64,000 nt of DNA from Vandiemenella viatica. Lineage: Eukaryota > Arthropoda > Insecta > Orthoptera > Morabidae. The notes beneath the pieces are model-generated. The model saw nothing but the letters and a program-made list of their open reading frames with translations. It was not told the origin of the DNA and ran no database searches. The DNA is taken from NCBI GenBank assembly GCA_031002005.1, contig CM061919.1, positions 36,917,088 through 36,981,087 of the forward strand, read 5' to 3'. Below are positions 30,171-43,060 of the stretch, in pieces. The translations under genes and the position numbers were made by a program. Every line of letters begins with the position of its first letter. Position 1 is the stretch's first letter.

Positions 30171-31019
30171 ATTTTAGATCCAGTTAATTAATGTTTATAT
30201 TAATAATATGTAATATAATTAATAGTTTCCTTAATATTTCTTATTGAGAAGTTACCTAAAATATACTTTTCCTGTAGATATACGCTTTAAAGATCAAAAA
30301 CGCTACACATGTATGTTGATTTTAAATATGTACTGATAACTGAATTATGAGTTCATTCATCATATGTAAAATACCAGTTTACTGACAGGTAAATCTTTTT
30401 TCCCAGTTTTATTAGTTTAATACAACACAAAAGTTGAAATTAAGTTGTAGTGTAATATACAAGATTTAAAAGAAACATTAGATACTGTTGAGTTTATTTT
30501 ATGCCCAAATAAATTATTTTTATATTTATATCTTTTGGGTCTCTGGGTAATTATTTAAAATTTACTCAGTTGACTAATTGTACAGCATTTATTAAGGGTA
30601 GCACATCTTTCTTCGTTTTTTATATATTTAAATACTTTTGCTCAAAATGTGAGATTTTTTGAAATAAACTTCATATTTGAACCTTAAATATAAAATAAAT
30701 GGTATACTGAATTTATTTTTTAATCAATTTTTCTTTAATGAGTATATTGTGGTTACTCATTTGAAATTAAAGAGGACCTTACATACTGTAGGTTTACAGT
30801 AATAAATTCAGAAATTCATGGCTACATAAATCCTTGCTACAAGTATGACATTTTACAGTTTTAAAAGTAGTTACTAACATTGAAACTTTTTTATGATTTA
30901 ATCATAGATTTTGAAAATATTTATCAGTATATCATACTGGCATCTCATTTGCTATTGCTCATAAGGTAGAAACTTGAAATGGCTCATTCAAATACCATGT
31001 TTTCAGTTAATTTGTATAA
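30171..31019. other. No gene recognised; very AT-rich
   Basis: No coding frame or named repeat; frequent T- and A-runs. Confidence 0.5.
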
Positions 31020-31443
31020 TTTTCTTTTGTAATTCTGAAACATTGAAGATGTGCTAACCTTTTCATCTCAATATGTTGTCCATCCATCTTGCCCGAGGTC
31101 TTCCAACTGGTCTCCTTCCCTTCCCGCTGTTCAGCAGTACTACTTTCGGCATCCTCTCCTCCTCCATCCTCATAACATGTCCCAACAACTGCAGTCTTTT
31201 CCTCCTTAACATATCTTCTAATGCTTACACTTGTAGTCTCTCTGTAGTGTTTACATTTCAAATTTTGTCTTTCCTCGTGACATTCTCTATCCCTCTCAGA
31301 AACATCATGTCTGCTGCCTGCAATCTGCTAATATCTCTTTTTGTCCAAGTCCATGTTTCAAAACCATAAGTCAGTATGGGCTGGTAATATACTTTATACA
31401 GCAGAATTTTGGAATCCTGTAATATAACGCCACAAAAACTCAT
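31020..31443 (-). pseudogene. LINE ORF2 C-terminal fragment
   Basis: The - strand reads KVYYQPILTYGFETWTWTKR, DISRLQAADMMFLRGIENVT and RKDKI, then after a frame change EEKTAVVGTCYEDGGGEDAE-type text and GKMDGQHIEMKRL. The ILTYG.ETWT...LQAAEM.FLRG...R.D pattern is the post-RT thumb region of many insect LINEs, ending in the usual GRPR.RW.D.I region. It is 5' truncated. Confidence 0.6.
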
Positions 31444-31459
31444 TTGGATTGTGCTTGTG

Positions 31460-31790
31460 AAATGTTCACACGATTTCGCTTGTTAACAGCAACTGTGACA
31501 CCCGTCTTGCCAAGATCTTTCTCATACACAAATATTTGTGCAAAATGTTACTAACCCTTTCACTTGAGACATTTATGATCTCTGCTATCTCGCAGATTTT
31601 CATTCTTCCAGCATAATATTGTGAATTTTTTTTTTGCCATTTCTTCATTTGTGACCTCATCCAGCCGTCCCGAGCATTAGGCAACACTCATGCTTGAACG
31701 GCCTCAACAAAAATTCTGTAAACCACTTATTACCATACCATGCAATGGAGCAGAGTCCACATAATACTTTCTTTGCTTTTCTTCCATTTC
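31460..31790 (-). pseudogene. mariner transposase N-terminal (helix-turn-helix) fragment
   Basis: On the - strand, across two frames: APLHGMVISGLQNFC, then DEVTNEEMAKK and MKICEIAEIINVSSERVSNI followed by LHKYLCMRKILARRVSQLLL. This is the bipartite helix-turn-helix region of a mariner transposase (SGRP-like linker, REIA...ISxERVxxILH, MRKLxARWVPRLL). The catalytic domain is missing. Confidence 0.6.
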
Positions 31791-33699
31791 ATTAATTTTT
31801 TTCCGACACAAAAAGTAGTGCTTCATCAGAACTCGAGATTCACCTCCAGTTTCACTAAGCAGCAAACTTACTGCCTTGTTGGACTCTCCCAAAAATGTTA
31901 TAATAAAGAAATGACAATTCCAGCGAGTATACACAGAACAGATGTATGACTTCATAGCGACTAGCAACCTGTGATTCGCATGCCAACTATTGTCAAAGTC
32001 ACAGGCTTATGAATCCACCCTTTAAGATAGTACTATGTAGTAATATTACTCATTGAATTAATTTTTATCTATTGTTGTCATTGTTACTCATAAACTTTGA
32101 ATTTTACTATGCCAAAATGTTTAGTAATCAGTTTTACATTGTTTTTTTTCATTTCTCAGTTATCACAAAACTTTCACAACTGACACTTTTCTAACAATTT
32201 GAACATTCTGACTTTTATGGTCTTCCACTTTTGGCTTACTTTGTAACTACTTATTTTGCTATCACTTAGTTTCTGGTAGCTATAATCTATTGTAAAGCAA
32301 TTGTGTATCTCTATTAGTTTTTCATCCACATGTTTTACAATAATCTGATATTAAATGTATTGTCCCATAATTCTAGATAGATAGATGTTGGGTGAATACA
32401 TCAGTGCAATTCACATTGTACTATTGATTTGGAAGACAAATGTAGAAACACCTGTAAATAATTGAAACCACTAAGATTATTAAGTATACACTTTAAGTTG
32501 TTGGAGCATTCTGTTTTGATTGAGCATAATATGCCCAAGACATTTTCATGTTTTGTCATATCTAACAGTGTTCTCGACAGTAGTTGCACTGACGTTCATA
32601 AATTGGTGGTTTTCCGGCAGTTTAGAAATGTGTGCAGTATTACCTACATCAGTGCACCATTAGTCTTGCTTACTCATTTTCCATTGATGTATTTTTAATA
32701 GTGTTGTAACACTGTTGTGTAAAAAATACCAACAAACATCAGAATGTTATTTGGAAAAATGTAGATGATAGGCCAGTTGATATCACCATTCACAAAATCG
32801 CTGTGTTTATGTGTTGATGTTGCAGAACACAGGAAATTTAACTGAATTTGATATTTGATAGATATTGCATTTGGCAATAAGAAATTAATTTTTTCTCCCT
32901 GTTAGAAACACAATAAAACTTGATTGCATCTTATCGTCGAATCAAATAATGCAACGTAACACTTTAGTGAAAGATAATTGGAGCACAGTTTTCTGCAAGT
33001 GAGAATACTTAGGTCAGAGTTACTAAACAAGTCTGTTATTTGTTTCCAAGAACCATCCTCTGTCAGTACTTGTCCCACAGTTTTTACATTAAGCAAAAGG
33101 CGGTCATCAAGAAATAAATTATTGGATGGTATGTATAATTCCATAGTGGTAGAAATTGTAAATCTAACCAAGTGCTGGGTTTTCCTGATGGGAATGGGAA
33201 TGGTGCATAAAACGGATCCAATATAACACATTTGCTCACATCCATTGTCATGTTCAAAAACACTGATGGTTCCAGATTATCTTAATATCCTAAAAGGTTT
33301 AACCTTGAATAATGTGTGGAATATCATTTTTATCTCCTCCATTTTCAATAAAATGCATAACTATCTGAAGGAATTTTTTCCTGTAAGTTTGTATGCTTCG
33401 CACCAGATGCATCATTTCAATTGCTCCTTGATTTGTAGGTGCAAAAACAGCATCCTGGTGTAACAAGTGTTTACCTGTCCGAATGAAGTGTCTAAGAATT
33501 CTGTTAATTGTGTAAAAAAATTCATTTGGTGGTTAAAACTGAACATCCATATGCTAATTTGGATCCTACGAGCTGATAATTATTACTTTTCTACGCCTTG
33601 GAGAAGTAATTCTACCTCTTAATTGTTTATTTCGTATGGCAGAAGAAATAAAAATCCCAGTAATTACATTGAATCACAATAAATAGAACTAAACATGGA
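31791..33699. other. No gene recognised
   Basis: About 1.9 kb. A 109-codon - strand frame (33231-32902) and fragments near 33300-33470 (-) (APTNQGAIEMMHLVRS) have protein-like composition but no family that I recognise. A decayed transposon is possible. Confidence 0.35.
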
Positions 33700-36360
33700 T
33701 GTTACTACAGACTGATGTCTAATGATAGCAGCCATTCAGTTGCTTCTGTGGTTGCTTCGTGAATCTGATGCATTGTACCACTGAATCTCCTAAGAGGGCA
33801 TTCCATGACAATGTGGTGAATGGTTTGCTGGTTGTTACCATAGTCGCAAGAAGGGTTCTCCATCATTCCCCATTTGTACATACAGTAGTTGCATCTACCG
33901 TGGTCTGTTCTCACTCAGTTCAGTGTCATCCAGGCTTTCCTAGGAAGGATGAATCCAGGAGGCTGTCATGTGGGTTCTTGGATTAGCACATGTTTGTCAG
34001 GGTTGAAATTGATCCACTCGGTTTGCCATGCTTCACCTATGTTGAAGTTCTTTTAGACCAGCTGTTGACCAAACTTCCATGATGAGTACCTAGATTTTAG
34101 TCTATTTGCAGCTTTATGTGTGTAGTACTGATGAATTAGAAGGTGTGGATATCTTAAGCATTTCTACCATTACTTTTTTAAAGCTGCTTGTCTTCGGAGA
34201 CTTGGTGGTGGGATGTTAGAGAGTACAGGCAGCCAGTCTTTAGGTGTAGATTTTACAGTATCAGATATTGTTCTCATTGTGTCATTTAGTGGAATGTTGA
34301 TCTTTTTTGTGTGTCTGCTATTTAGTCATACTGGACTGCAGTATTTAGCAGTAGAGTATATTAGGGCAAAAGCTGACAGTCTGAGAACTGTGGCATGTGC
34401 TCCCCAACCTATTCCTGAAAGTTTGTGAAGGATGTTATTTCGAGTTTTTACTTTTCCCGCTGTTTTATGGATATATTCTTTATATGTCAGTGATCGGTCC
34501 AAAACCACACCTAGTAATTTTGTATGAGGATACTTCAGTAATTGGTCCCTGAATTTTATTTGAGGTTTATGTGGGTTTGTCTATTGCTTAGGTGAAAAGA
34601 GCTAACCTCTGTCTTCTTTATATTCAGTTTCAGGTGCCAAGTGTTGAAGCAATCATTCAATTTGTGAAGGTCACCTGCGAGAATTTCGTCAGATGTTTTA
34701 AAGTCGCTAGATTGTGCTGTCATGACTATGTCATCAGCCTGTATAAACTTCCTAGAGGTAGTGGATGGCAAGTCTGCAGTATAGATGTTGAAAAGTAGTA
34801 AAGCAAGGATAGATCCTTGTGGTAGCACGTTGTTTAATCTGTTAAATTTGCTTCCGTTCCCATTTAGGTGAGCATCAATCATTTAATTGCATAGCATATC
34901 ATTCAACAGAGAGGCAATCATTTTGTGTGGGATAATCCTCAGGAATTTCAGGATCATTCTCCAGACTGTGCCATAAGCTGCAGTCAAATCTGCAAACACT
35001 ACCAAGGTCTTTTTCCGATCTTGGAATCACTTTTCAATATGGTTGGTCAGCACCATTACTTGGTCGCAGCAACTCTGGTTTGGTCGAAATACTGAGATAC
35101 TGTTGTAGATGGCTCTTTTGAACAGCTGGTAGCATGAGCTTAGAAGGGTTATTGGTCTACAATCTTCTGGGCAGCAGCCAATTTTGCCTGATTTCAATAA
35201 AGCTATTACCTTGGTTCTTTTAAGGTTACGGATTTTACCGCATTGTGGAATGTTGCTGAAAAATTTGGCAATCCAATCTAATGTTTGTGGACCACAATGT
35301 TTTAGAAATTCTGGGTATATTCCATATATCCCTGCAGTCTTACGAGATTTCATTTCTTTCAGTGCCATTGAAATCTCTGAGACTGTGAAGTCTGCTGCAG
35401 ATGGAGAATTCCTGTAAGCTTGAAGTAATCTTTGCTTCAGTTCCTTTTGGACTTCTTTGGACTTGTTGCATAAAGTGTTAGTTGATTTTCTGGTTAGGTT
35501 AACAATTCTCTGTGCTATTTGATCTGGTTTTATCTTTGAGCTCTTGCTAGTGGTATCTACAGTGTTATTTCCTAGTTTGCACAGAAGTGACCATCCTTTT
35601 CTGCTTGTATGCTGGAAACTGACATTATGCATTAGTTTTTCCCATTTGTCTTTCCTCGCTGAATCTAAAGAGCATGGGAAATCATCTGCAATCTCCGGCT
35701 GATTACCGAGTTCGTTTTCCCTGTACAGCTCGTCACGTTTCAGGCTCCTGCCGGGGTTGTATTCTCTTCTATATTCTCTAGGGATATGCTTTTTAGCTAT
35801 GGCACAAAGCAATCTTGAGAAGTACTGGTAATTTTTCATATTTGGAGGAATCCAATGTTATATTCTATTTCTCTGGTGGATTCACTCCAGTTAGCTTTGG
35901 TAAAGTTCCATCATGGAACTGGATTAGACCTTATGATCGGAATCTCAAGACTGACTTTCAAAAGTACAGGTCTTTGCTGGCTTTGGGGAATGTTATTCAA
36001 GACTTCTCTTGTGCAGAGCAGAGGTCTTCCAGAATGGTCTTTAGTAACAAAACAAAGGTCAGGGTTATAGTCCCGATTCCATCTAGCAGAATGGAATGTG
36101 CCCTTTTCTTTAGCATTATACACGTGAAACAGGTCTACAGCATTGGCCCAGTCTGTCACAAGCTGGCCATCTGCAGGTAGTATGTTTGCTGTTGAAATCA
36201 CCTAGAATAGTTGTTGGATGTTGCAGGTGCTGAACTGATTCATTTTTAGTCCAAAGGAGTTTATAAATATTGAGAATTTCAATGTTTGAGATGTTATCTT
36301 AATCATGTAGATATTATCATCTGCATTTGTGCCAATTATTTTAGCCTGTTGAATGTTCTT
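33700..36360 (-). pseudogene. Jockey-like LINE ORF2 (endonuclease + reverse transcriptase), decayed
   Basis: Read from right to left: the endonuclease has ILGDFNSKHTTC (about 36200) and RDYNPDLCFVTKDHSGRP (about 36040). The longest open part (35839-35027) has ALKEMKSRKTAGIYGIYPEF, KVIALLKSGK and CRPITLLSSCYQLFKRAIYN. Then come LPQGSILALLLFNIYTADLP, QADDIVMTAQ (normally FADD/YADD) at about 34740, and LDRSLTYKEYIHKTAGK. The C-terminal Cys/His block GRCNYCMYKWGMMENPSCDY...HHIVMECPLRRF lies near 33800-33900. Order and motifs fit the Jockey clade. Frameshifts occur between nearly every block. Confidence 0.75.
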
Positions 36361-36409
36361 GACAAATGTCGCAGTGCCATAGCTTTTATGATACGTTGCT
36401 TACAGGAGT

Positions 36410-36850
36410 GTTTAACCTGGTAAACGGCATTTAGATAGTAGATTGTGTGGTAGTCTTGTGCTCTTTATTCTTTTAACATGCCCAAACCATTTAAGTTTAA
36501 GATGACCTATGTCTCTCTTCCATGGAGCTCCTTAACTCTAGGTTTGATCTAATCTCATCGTTCTTTACATGATCAAGTCTCATTTTCTGGAGGGTAATTC
36601 CAAGAAACTTCATTTCACAGGCTTAAATCTTGCTAAAGTCCTGTGATGTTAGTGTGCATGTTTCCAGAGCATATGTGAGAATAGAAATGAGATATGATTT
36701 GTACAGGGTGATTTTTGTTCTTCCAGGAACCTTCATGTCCCATGTAAGCCCTACACGATACTGTAGAAGTTGGCTCTTTTGGTTACTCTATTCATTATTT
36801 CTAACTTGCCTCTGCTGTCACAAGCAATCATGCTCGCCAGGTAACTGAAC
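36410..36850 (-). pseudogene. LINE ORF2 C-terminal fragment
   Basis: - strand frames give LYKSYLISILTYALETCTLT, CEMKFLGITLQKMRLDHVKN, DEIRSNL, KWFGHVKRIKSTRLPHNLL. This is the LTYG.ETWT...EMKFLRR...R.D..RN..IR...WFGHV.RM pattern of a LINE C terminus, of the same broad type as 31020-31443 but more diverged. Confidence 0.55.
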
Positions 36851-37299
36851 TGGAGCAGTATGTTTGCTAAATTGTTACACCACCCTTGCACCAATCATTT
36901 GACATATTGATTGGAGGAATGTACACACATTACTCTCGTATTTTCAATGTTGTCAATTACAAAGACTAATTCAGCAATACTGCTGGGTGGCGTTTTGTCA
37001 TTTGTCTGCAAAATGTTGGTATTGGCTACGATGTCAGCTGTTTGCATTCGAATAACATCTGGGTAGCTTGTTGGTGTGTTGGCAATCTTTGCAGCCATTA
37101 TCATCAAAAGGTAATGTAGGAATAAAAAGCTGAAATCTCGGCTTACACAAGTTAGTTCACTACACGGATATCACAATACAAAGATCACATTTATTTTAAA
37201 TGAGCTTTGCACAAATTAATTCAGACCCACACTCTTTAACATTAAATAACTGTCAAACCTTGCCATCTCACAACACCACCTTTACACTCTCAGTAAAAT
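36851..37299. other. No gene recognised
   Basis: A 70-codon - strand frame (37107-36895) has no motif that I can place. The rest is AT-rich. Confidence 0.4.
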
Positions 37300-39480
37300 G
37301 ATAGATAATAAGATAGGATAGGGAAAAATAAATAGATACCCGTCACTTACCACATATGAAGGCAGGAGGGTGAGACGAAAACGTAAAAATTCAAAAACAT
37401 AAACATACACAAATTGCACAATATTTCGACATGAGTATTAATCATGTGAGAGATGAGACATATGGCAGGGGGAAAGATGTCGTTACATCCCAACCCGCCA
37501 CATGAATGAAGCATAGCCGGAAAACGCGCAGTGGCAGTAGAATTGCCGAAGGGCCTATCGACCCTATCGTCAAAATCTTTACTCAACTCGATTCCCAACT
37601 CCAATAACCTCAACCCTACGAAAACTGGGCCATGAGAGAACTGTCCAGTAACAAAAATATCATTATCCTTCCAGCAGACAAGGGCTCCACCACCATGGTC
37701 ATGGACCACAGTGACTACAATGCGGAGGGCCATAAACAGCTTTCTAATACCAACACTTATCGTCCACATGCCACAGATTCCACCTCTTCCATCTGCCTTG
37801 AATTTTCCTCCTTCCTGCACCTCCTGGGCCCCTTACAAGGCCATTCTTCACAATCATTATCCCTTCTCACCCATCAAAATCCCCACACCTAATACCTTCT
37901 CCCAAAGATACACAAAGCTGGCAATCCGGGACGACATATAGTTGTGGCCTATGGTTCCCCCACTGAACCGATTTCAGCCTTGGTGGATCAACACCTCCAA
38001 CCTTTTCTTCAGAACCTTCATTCTTATATCAAAGGCACGCCACATTTTTTGGAGCGTCTGTCAAAAGTCCCCAGTCCTCTACTACCAGACTTCCTCGTTT
38101 CCATTGATGTAACCCCCTTGTACACCAATATTCCCCACCATGAAGGCCTCAGTTCCCTTCAACACTTCCTGGATATGCGCCCTCCAAACAGTCTCCCCAG
38201 AACACCCTCTGTCATATCCCTTGCCAACTTTATCCTCTCTAAAAACTATTTCTCCTTCAACTCCCAGATTTATCACCAGATGGGTACCCACATGGCCCCA
38301 TCCTATGCCAACCTCTTCCTGGCCTGTCTGGAAAATATTTTTCTGAACTGCCACCTCAGTCCCCTTGTGTGGTTCAGATACATAGATGATATATTTATGA
38401 TCTGGACCCACCGGGAGGACCACCTCCTAGACTTCCTCAACTCACTCAATGACAATCACTCCATCAATTTCACATGGTCATATTCCCACACCTATAATAC
38501 CTTCCTTGACGTAGATATCACCCTACGACAGGAGGCCCTCCATACCTCAGTACACATAAAACCAACCAATTTACAACAATACTTACACTTTGACAGTTGT
38601 CACCCCCTCCACATCAAACGTTCCCTCCTATACAGCCTTGCAATCCATGGCAGACGCATTTTTTCTGATCATGAATCAATCTCCAGTTACTCCCAAAAAC
38701 TATCCCAAGCCCTTGTTTCCCGCCAATACCCCAATGATCTCGTGGAAAAACAAATATCCTGTGCCATCACCCACAACCCTTCTTCTGCACCTCCTAACTG
38801 ACAGTGGACCAACACTTGTCATCCAGTTCTTTCCTGGCCTGGAATCTGTCAACCAGATACTCTGCCGTGGGCATGATTTCCTACGTTCCTACCTTGAAAT
38901 GTGTCTCCTCCTTCCCAAAATCCTACCGACTGCTCCCCGCACTTGCTTCAGTAGACCACCCAATCTGTATAAAATCTTGGTTCACAAGTATTTACCTGCC
39001 GACTTTCCTAGACCTCCACAGGGATCTTTGCCTTGTAACAGACCCCGCTGCAAAACTTGTAGCATGCACCCTGCCAACACTATTTACTCTAACCCTGTCA
39101 CAGGTGAATCTTTCCCTATAATTGGACATGCTACATGTGCTACCGCTCACCTTATTTACTAACTCACCTGCCTCCACTGCACTGCCTCTTACATTGGTCT
39201 CACCACTCAACAACTATCCTACAGGATGAATGGCCACAGGCAAACAGTTTATACTTCCAACCCAGACCATCCAGTGGCAATTCATGGGAACTCACATAAT
39301 TCGAACAACCTGAACCCCTGTTTCACAGTTAGAACTATTAGAGTTTTTCCTAATACCACCACCCCTTCAGAACTCTGCAGATGAGAACTGGCCTACCAAC
39401 ATATCCTTGACACCAGACATACCCCTGGCCTAAACGTTAAACCTGTTACTTGCTATCTCTCATTTAATTTTACAGTCATG
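37300..39480 (+). pseudogene. Penelope-like element 1 (RT + GIY-YIG), lightly broken
   Basis: PLEs copy RNA into DNA with a telomerase-like reverse transcriptase and usually carry a GIY-YIG endonuclease. NIIILPADKGSTTMVMD is near 37650. The main frame (37944-38801) has LVSIDVTPLYTNIPH (residues 51-65), QMGTHMAPSYANLF (112-125) and YIDDIF with the catalytic aspartates (146-151), then FTWSYSHTYNTFLDVDI. A second frame (38590-39162) holds the linker with CNRPRCKTCSM and ends in TAA at 39160 where the sister copy has a Gln codon. GIY-YIG text (CTASYIGLTTQQLSYRMNGH) follows to about 39450. Lesions are few: about three frame changes and one or two stops. A non-coding end of the family lies at 37300-37480 in inverted orientation. 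Confidence 0.85.
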
Positions 39481-39499
39481 CAACTAAGGAAAATGGAAG

Positions 39500-41950
39500 T
39501 GGCTTCTAGGCGATATAAATAAGAAAAGAAAGGGAAATTAACCCACCACATACCAAGGTGGATGGATGTGATGAGAGGGAACACTTATGCTGACAAACAA
39601 CTACACAATATTTTGGCATCTGCCTTGTTCACAAGTAGAGAAACGGGTCATTAGGCTCGGAACGTGTGTACACAACGAACATTACCTAATGACTAACTGA
39701 GTAGTGGGGGAGAGTAGGGGAACGGCTAAGGAGTAGACTATCGATATCGGTATGCAATGTCTGACATAATATATTGCAGGTGATGTTAAATTGAGCATAT
39801 GTAGTAAGGGTACGGTATAAACACGAAAAAAAGTAGTGATAGGTTAATTGGATTTTAATGGTGGTTAAGCCCAGGTGGGTGTCTTGTATCCAGGATATTC
39901 TGGTACGCTAGTTCCCATCTCCAGAGTTCTGCTGCAGTGGTGCTGTCAGGGAAAACTCTGACTGCTCTCATAGTAAAACAGTCATTGAGGTTGTTGGAAT
40001 CATGGCTATTGGCATGTTCTGGTACTGGAAGGTACTGGTTGCGGGTGTGGACTGTTTGTCTGTGGCCATTCATTGTAACAGAGAGTTGCTGTGTGGTGAG
40101 GCCTATGTAAGAACTGGTGCAATAGCGGCAAGTTAGTTGGTATATAAGATGAGTGGTTGAACAGGTGGCATGTCCAATAATGGGGAAAGTTTCTCCTGTG
40201 GTGGGGTTGGAATATGTAGTGGTGGGTGGAAGCATGCTGCAGGTTTTACAGTGGGGTCTATTGCAAGGATAATAAGATCTATATGGTGCTTTTGGAGAGT
40301 CTAACAGAGGGTATTTGTGGACTAAGATGTTCTTAAGATTGGGTGGTCTGCTAAAACATGCATGAGGGACATTGGGTAGAATTTTGGGTAGGAGAGTACG
40401 CATTTCCGGAAATGAGCGAAGGAAGTCATACCCCTGTCGCAAGATATGGTTGATGGACTCGAGGGCCAGGAGAGAACTGAGTGACAATGGCAGGGCTATG
40501 GTTGGTTTTTGTAGGAGACAGTGAGAGTGGTTACGTGGAGGGTGGTTGATTGTGCGAGAGATCAGTTTATGTACAAGATCCCTGGGGTAACCGGAAATAA
40601 GGGCTTGGGATAGGTTTTGTGAGTATTGATGGAGAGAATGAGCATCAGAGCAAATGCGACTTCCACAGATGGCAAGACTGTATGGGAGGGAACGTTTGGT
40701 ATGGAATGGATGGCAGCTATCAAAGTATAGATTGCTGTAAATTAGTGGGTTTGATGTGGACTGCGGTATGAAGGACACCGTGCCTGAGCATGATGTCAAC
40801 ATCAAGGAATGTGATGTGTGAGCGGGAGTAAGTCCAGGTGAAATTGATGGAATTGTTGCTATTGTTAAGAGAGTGGAGGAATTCAAGGAGGTGGTTTTCG
40901 CTGTGGGTCCAGATCATAAATATGTTCGTCTATGTATCTGAACCACACAGTGGGTTTAAAGGGAGTGTTGTTCAGGAAACGTTCCTCCTGACGACCAAGG
41001 AATAAGTTGGCATAGGATGGGGCCATGCGGGTGCCCATGGCAGGTACCGCGGATTTGGTGATATACTACAGAATTAAAGGTAAAGAAATTTTTGGAGAGA
41101 ACTATATGGGCCAAGGTTGAAATGAAGTATGTACTAGGCAGGCTATGTGGCGGTCGTAGGTCTAGGTAGTATTCTAGGGCACTGAGGCCCTGACGATGTG
41201 GAATGTTGGTATAAAGGGAAGTTACATAAATTGAGACCAGGAAGAAGTCTGGAGGTAGAGGTGTGTGGATTGTGGATAGGCGTTCAAGAAAATGTGGAGT
41301 GTCTTTCACGTAGGAGGGAATATTTTAGACAAAGGGTTGGAGATGTTGATCCACAAAAGCTGAAATCCTTTCAGTGGCAATCCGTATGCCGCAACTATAG
41401 GTCGCCTAGGATTACCAGTCTTGTGGATTTTAGGAAGAAGATACAGTGTGGGAGTGCGGGGATTCTGGGGAGTCAGGAGGGAGATGGACTGAGGAGAGAG
41501 GCCTTGCAGAGGGCCTTGTAGGTCAAGAATATTTTTTTATTTTCTGACATATGGAGGTAGTGGGATCTGTAGCTTGTGGAAGGTAGGTGTTATTAGTGTC
41601 AGACCATTGCCTTAGGGCCTCAGCCACATAGTCATTGCGGTCCATCACTACTGTGGTTGAGCCTTTGTCGGCAGGGAGGATGATGATGATCTGGTTTTTG
41701 GACAGTTCTCTCATAGCTCGAGTTTCCATATTGCTGAGGTTTTTAGAGTGTGGGATGGAGTTTAGGAAAGAAGGTGAGGAAAGAGAGGATGTGAGGAATT
41801 CCTGGAATAGAATAAGGGGATGGTTTTGTGGGAGCTGGGGAGGATCCAGAGAAGATGCAGGTTTAAACTGTTGTAGACTGGGCTCAATCTCGCTCTGTCG
41901 ACTGGTGTGTTCTCCTGTGACCTCGACAAGGTGTAAAGCCATAAGCAAAA
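39500..41950 (-). pseudogene. Penelope-like element 2 (RT + GIY-YIG), opposite orientation
   Basis: This is a sister copy, tail to tail with element 1. From right: ELSKNQIIIILPADKGSTTV (about 41700), then 41309-40956 with PDFFLVSIYVTSLYTNIPH and a frame change just before the MGT.MAPSYANLF block. The YIDD region near 40935-40950 is crossed by another frame change (FRYIDEHIYD-like). The long last frame (40886-39855) gives the linker (CNRPHCKTCSM, FPIIGHATCSTTHLIYQLTC) and an intact GIY-YIG domain, CTSSYIGLTTQQLSVTMNGH...AVRVFPDSTTAAELWRWELA. The element's non-coding end is at 39500-39860. Confidence 0.85.
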
Positions 41951-41962
41951 GAAAAAAAAAAT
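41920..41962 (+). repeat. SINE 3' tail remnant
   Basis: CCTCGACAAGGTGTAAAGCC then an A-rich end resembles the last 40 bases of the SINE family (compare GAGATGTAAAGCCATA at 29050). The rest of the SINE is absent. This is weak evidence. Confidence 0.3.
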
Positions 41963-43060
41963 CCTGGTCGAAAGAATCCCTTAAAGGTAGAAAGCAAGGA
42001 GTTAGGGTAGGAAATTCAGTATGAGTAAATCAACATGAGATGAAGATAAATGCAAACAAAAGTTAATGTACCAGGTGTAAATTTTTATTTTAAAATAAAG
42101 AGCTGTTATTGTGGTTATAGGGTAGGGAAGGAATTTCTTTAAATTTAAATACCTAGGTGTAATATTTGATAATAAATTTAATTCAGTGGGACTCAGTGGA
42201 TAGAACATCTTTCTTTTATTTGTTCTTGAATTTCTAAACTATGATTACATATTAAAGAATGAGGTTGTTGGCACAATTAGAAATTAAGAGACTAAAAAAT
42301 GTTTAAATTCATCATGAAGATATTATGAAGGAACTAAGAAAGCTAAAAAAGTATAAAGTGATTGGTTTGATTGTGGTGAGGATCAAACTATGAACCATAT
42401 GCTCGAATGCCCATGAGCCCATCATTCTGCAACGAAATTTATGTTTCGAGAAACACCAAATCTATTTGAGGTTGAGAAGTACTGGTCAAAATGTGATTAA
42501 AGTGGTTAATTTTTACAATGTTTAATTGCATATTTTGTTGTTGTTGTTGTTGTTGTTCGCGAATAATAATAATTGGAGAGAGTTATGAGGGGGTGTACCA
42601 GAAAAGTGAGTAAATTGGGTATCAAAACTTTGGTTGTTGTGTTGGTTTAGTATGGAACCCATGTTTTGGGGCTCAAATACAGGAGCTGGAGTGCGTGAAA
42701 AGAAGCGCTGCTAGTTTTGTTTCTGGATATTGTTGCAGAAGACAGTAACTGATATGGTAAAGGAGCTAATGTGGGATTAAGAGGATGGTAGTGAGAATGG
42801 CGAGTCTGTATAAGGTGTGTATTGATGACGGAAAGATATTGGTGGAAGCATTAAGAAAGATGCATGGCGGGGAAAACATGACCATAGCAACAAGCTGGCA
42901 CTCAGTTTCAGGCCTAAGGGTGTGGGAAAATTTTCTTTTGCGGGTAAGAAGGTAAGGGATTGGAATAAATTACCTAGTGAAATGATGGATAATTTATCAA
43001 AAATGCTGTAAGATTTTAAAATTAATACTGGTAGAGAGCAAAAGTATGCAGAAACATGAA
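41963..43060 (+). pseudogene. CR1-like LINE ORF2, C-terminal half (decayed)
   Basis: The order of blocks follows the copy at 61.8-62.8 kb: ESLKGRKQGVRVGNSV (about 41976), a KYLGV.FDNKFN-like region near 42150, SVVWNPCFGAQIQELECVKR then SAASFVSGYC (about 42640-42730), KMHGGENMTIATSWHSVSGL (about 42850-42910) and an IPSEMMDNLSKML end. It is interrupted at 42370-42540 by a piece of another LINE. Confidence 0.6.
42370..42557 (+). pseudogene. LINE C-terminal Cys/His fragment and (GTT)n
   Basis: FDCGEDQTMNHMLECP is the conserved C-terminal Cys/His block of Jockey-type LINEs (compare CDYGNNQQTIHHIVMECP at 33.85 kb). About 80 bp later a (TTG)7 run occupies 42535-42557. This interrupts the CR1-like remnant. 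Confidence 0.5.
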
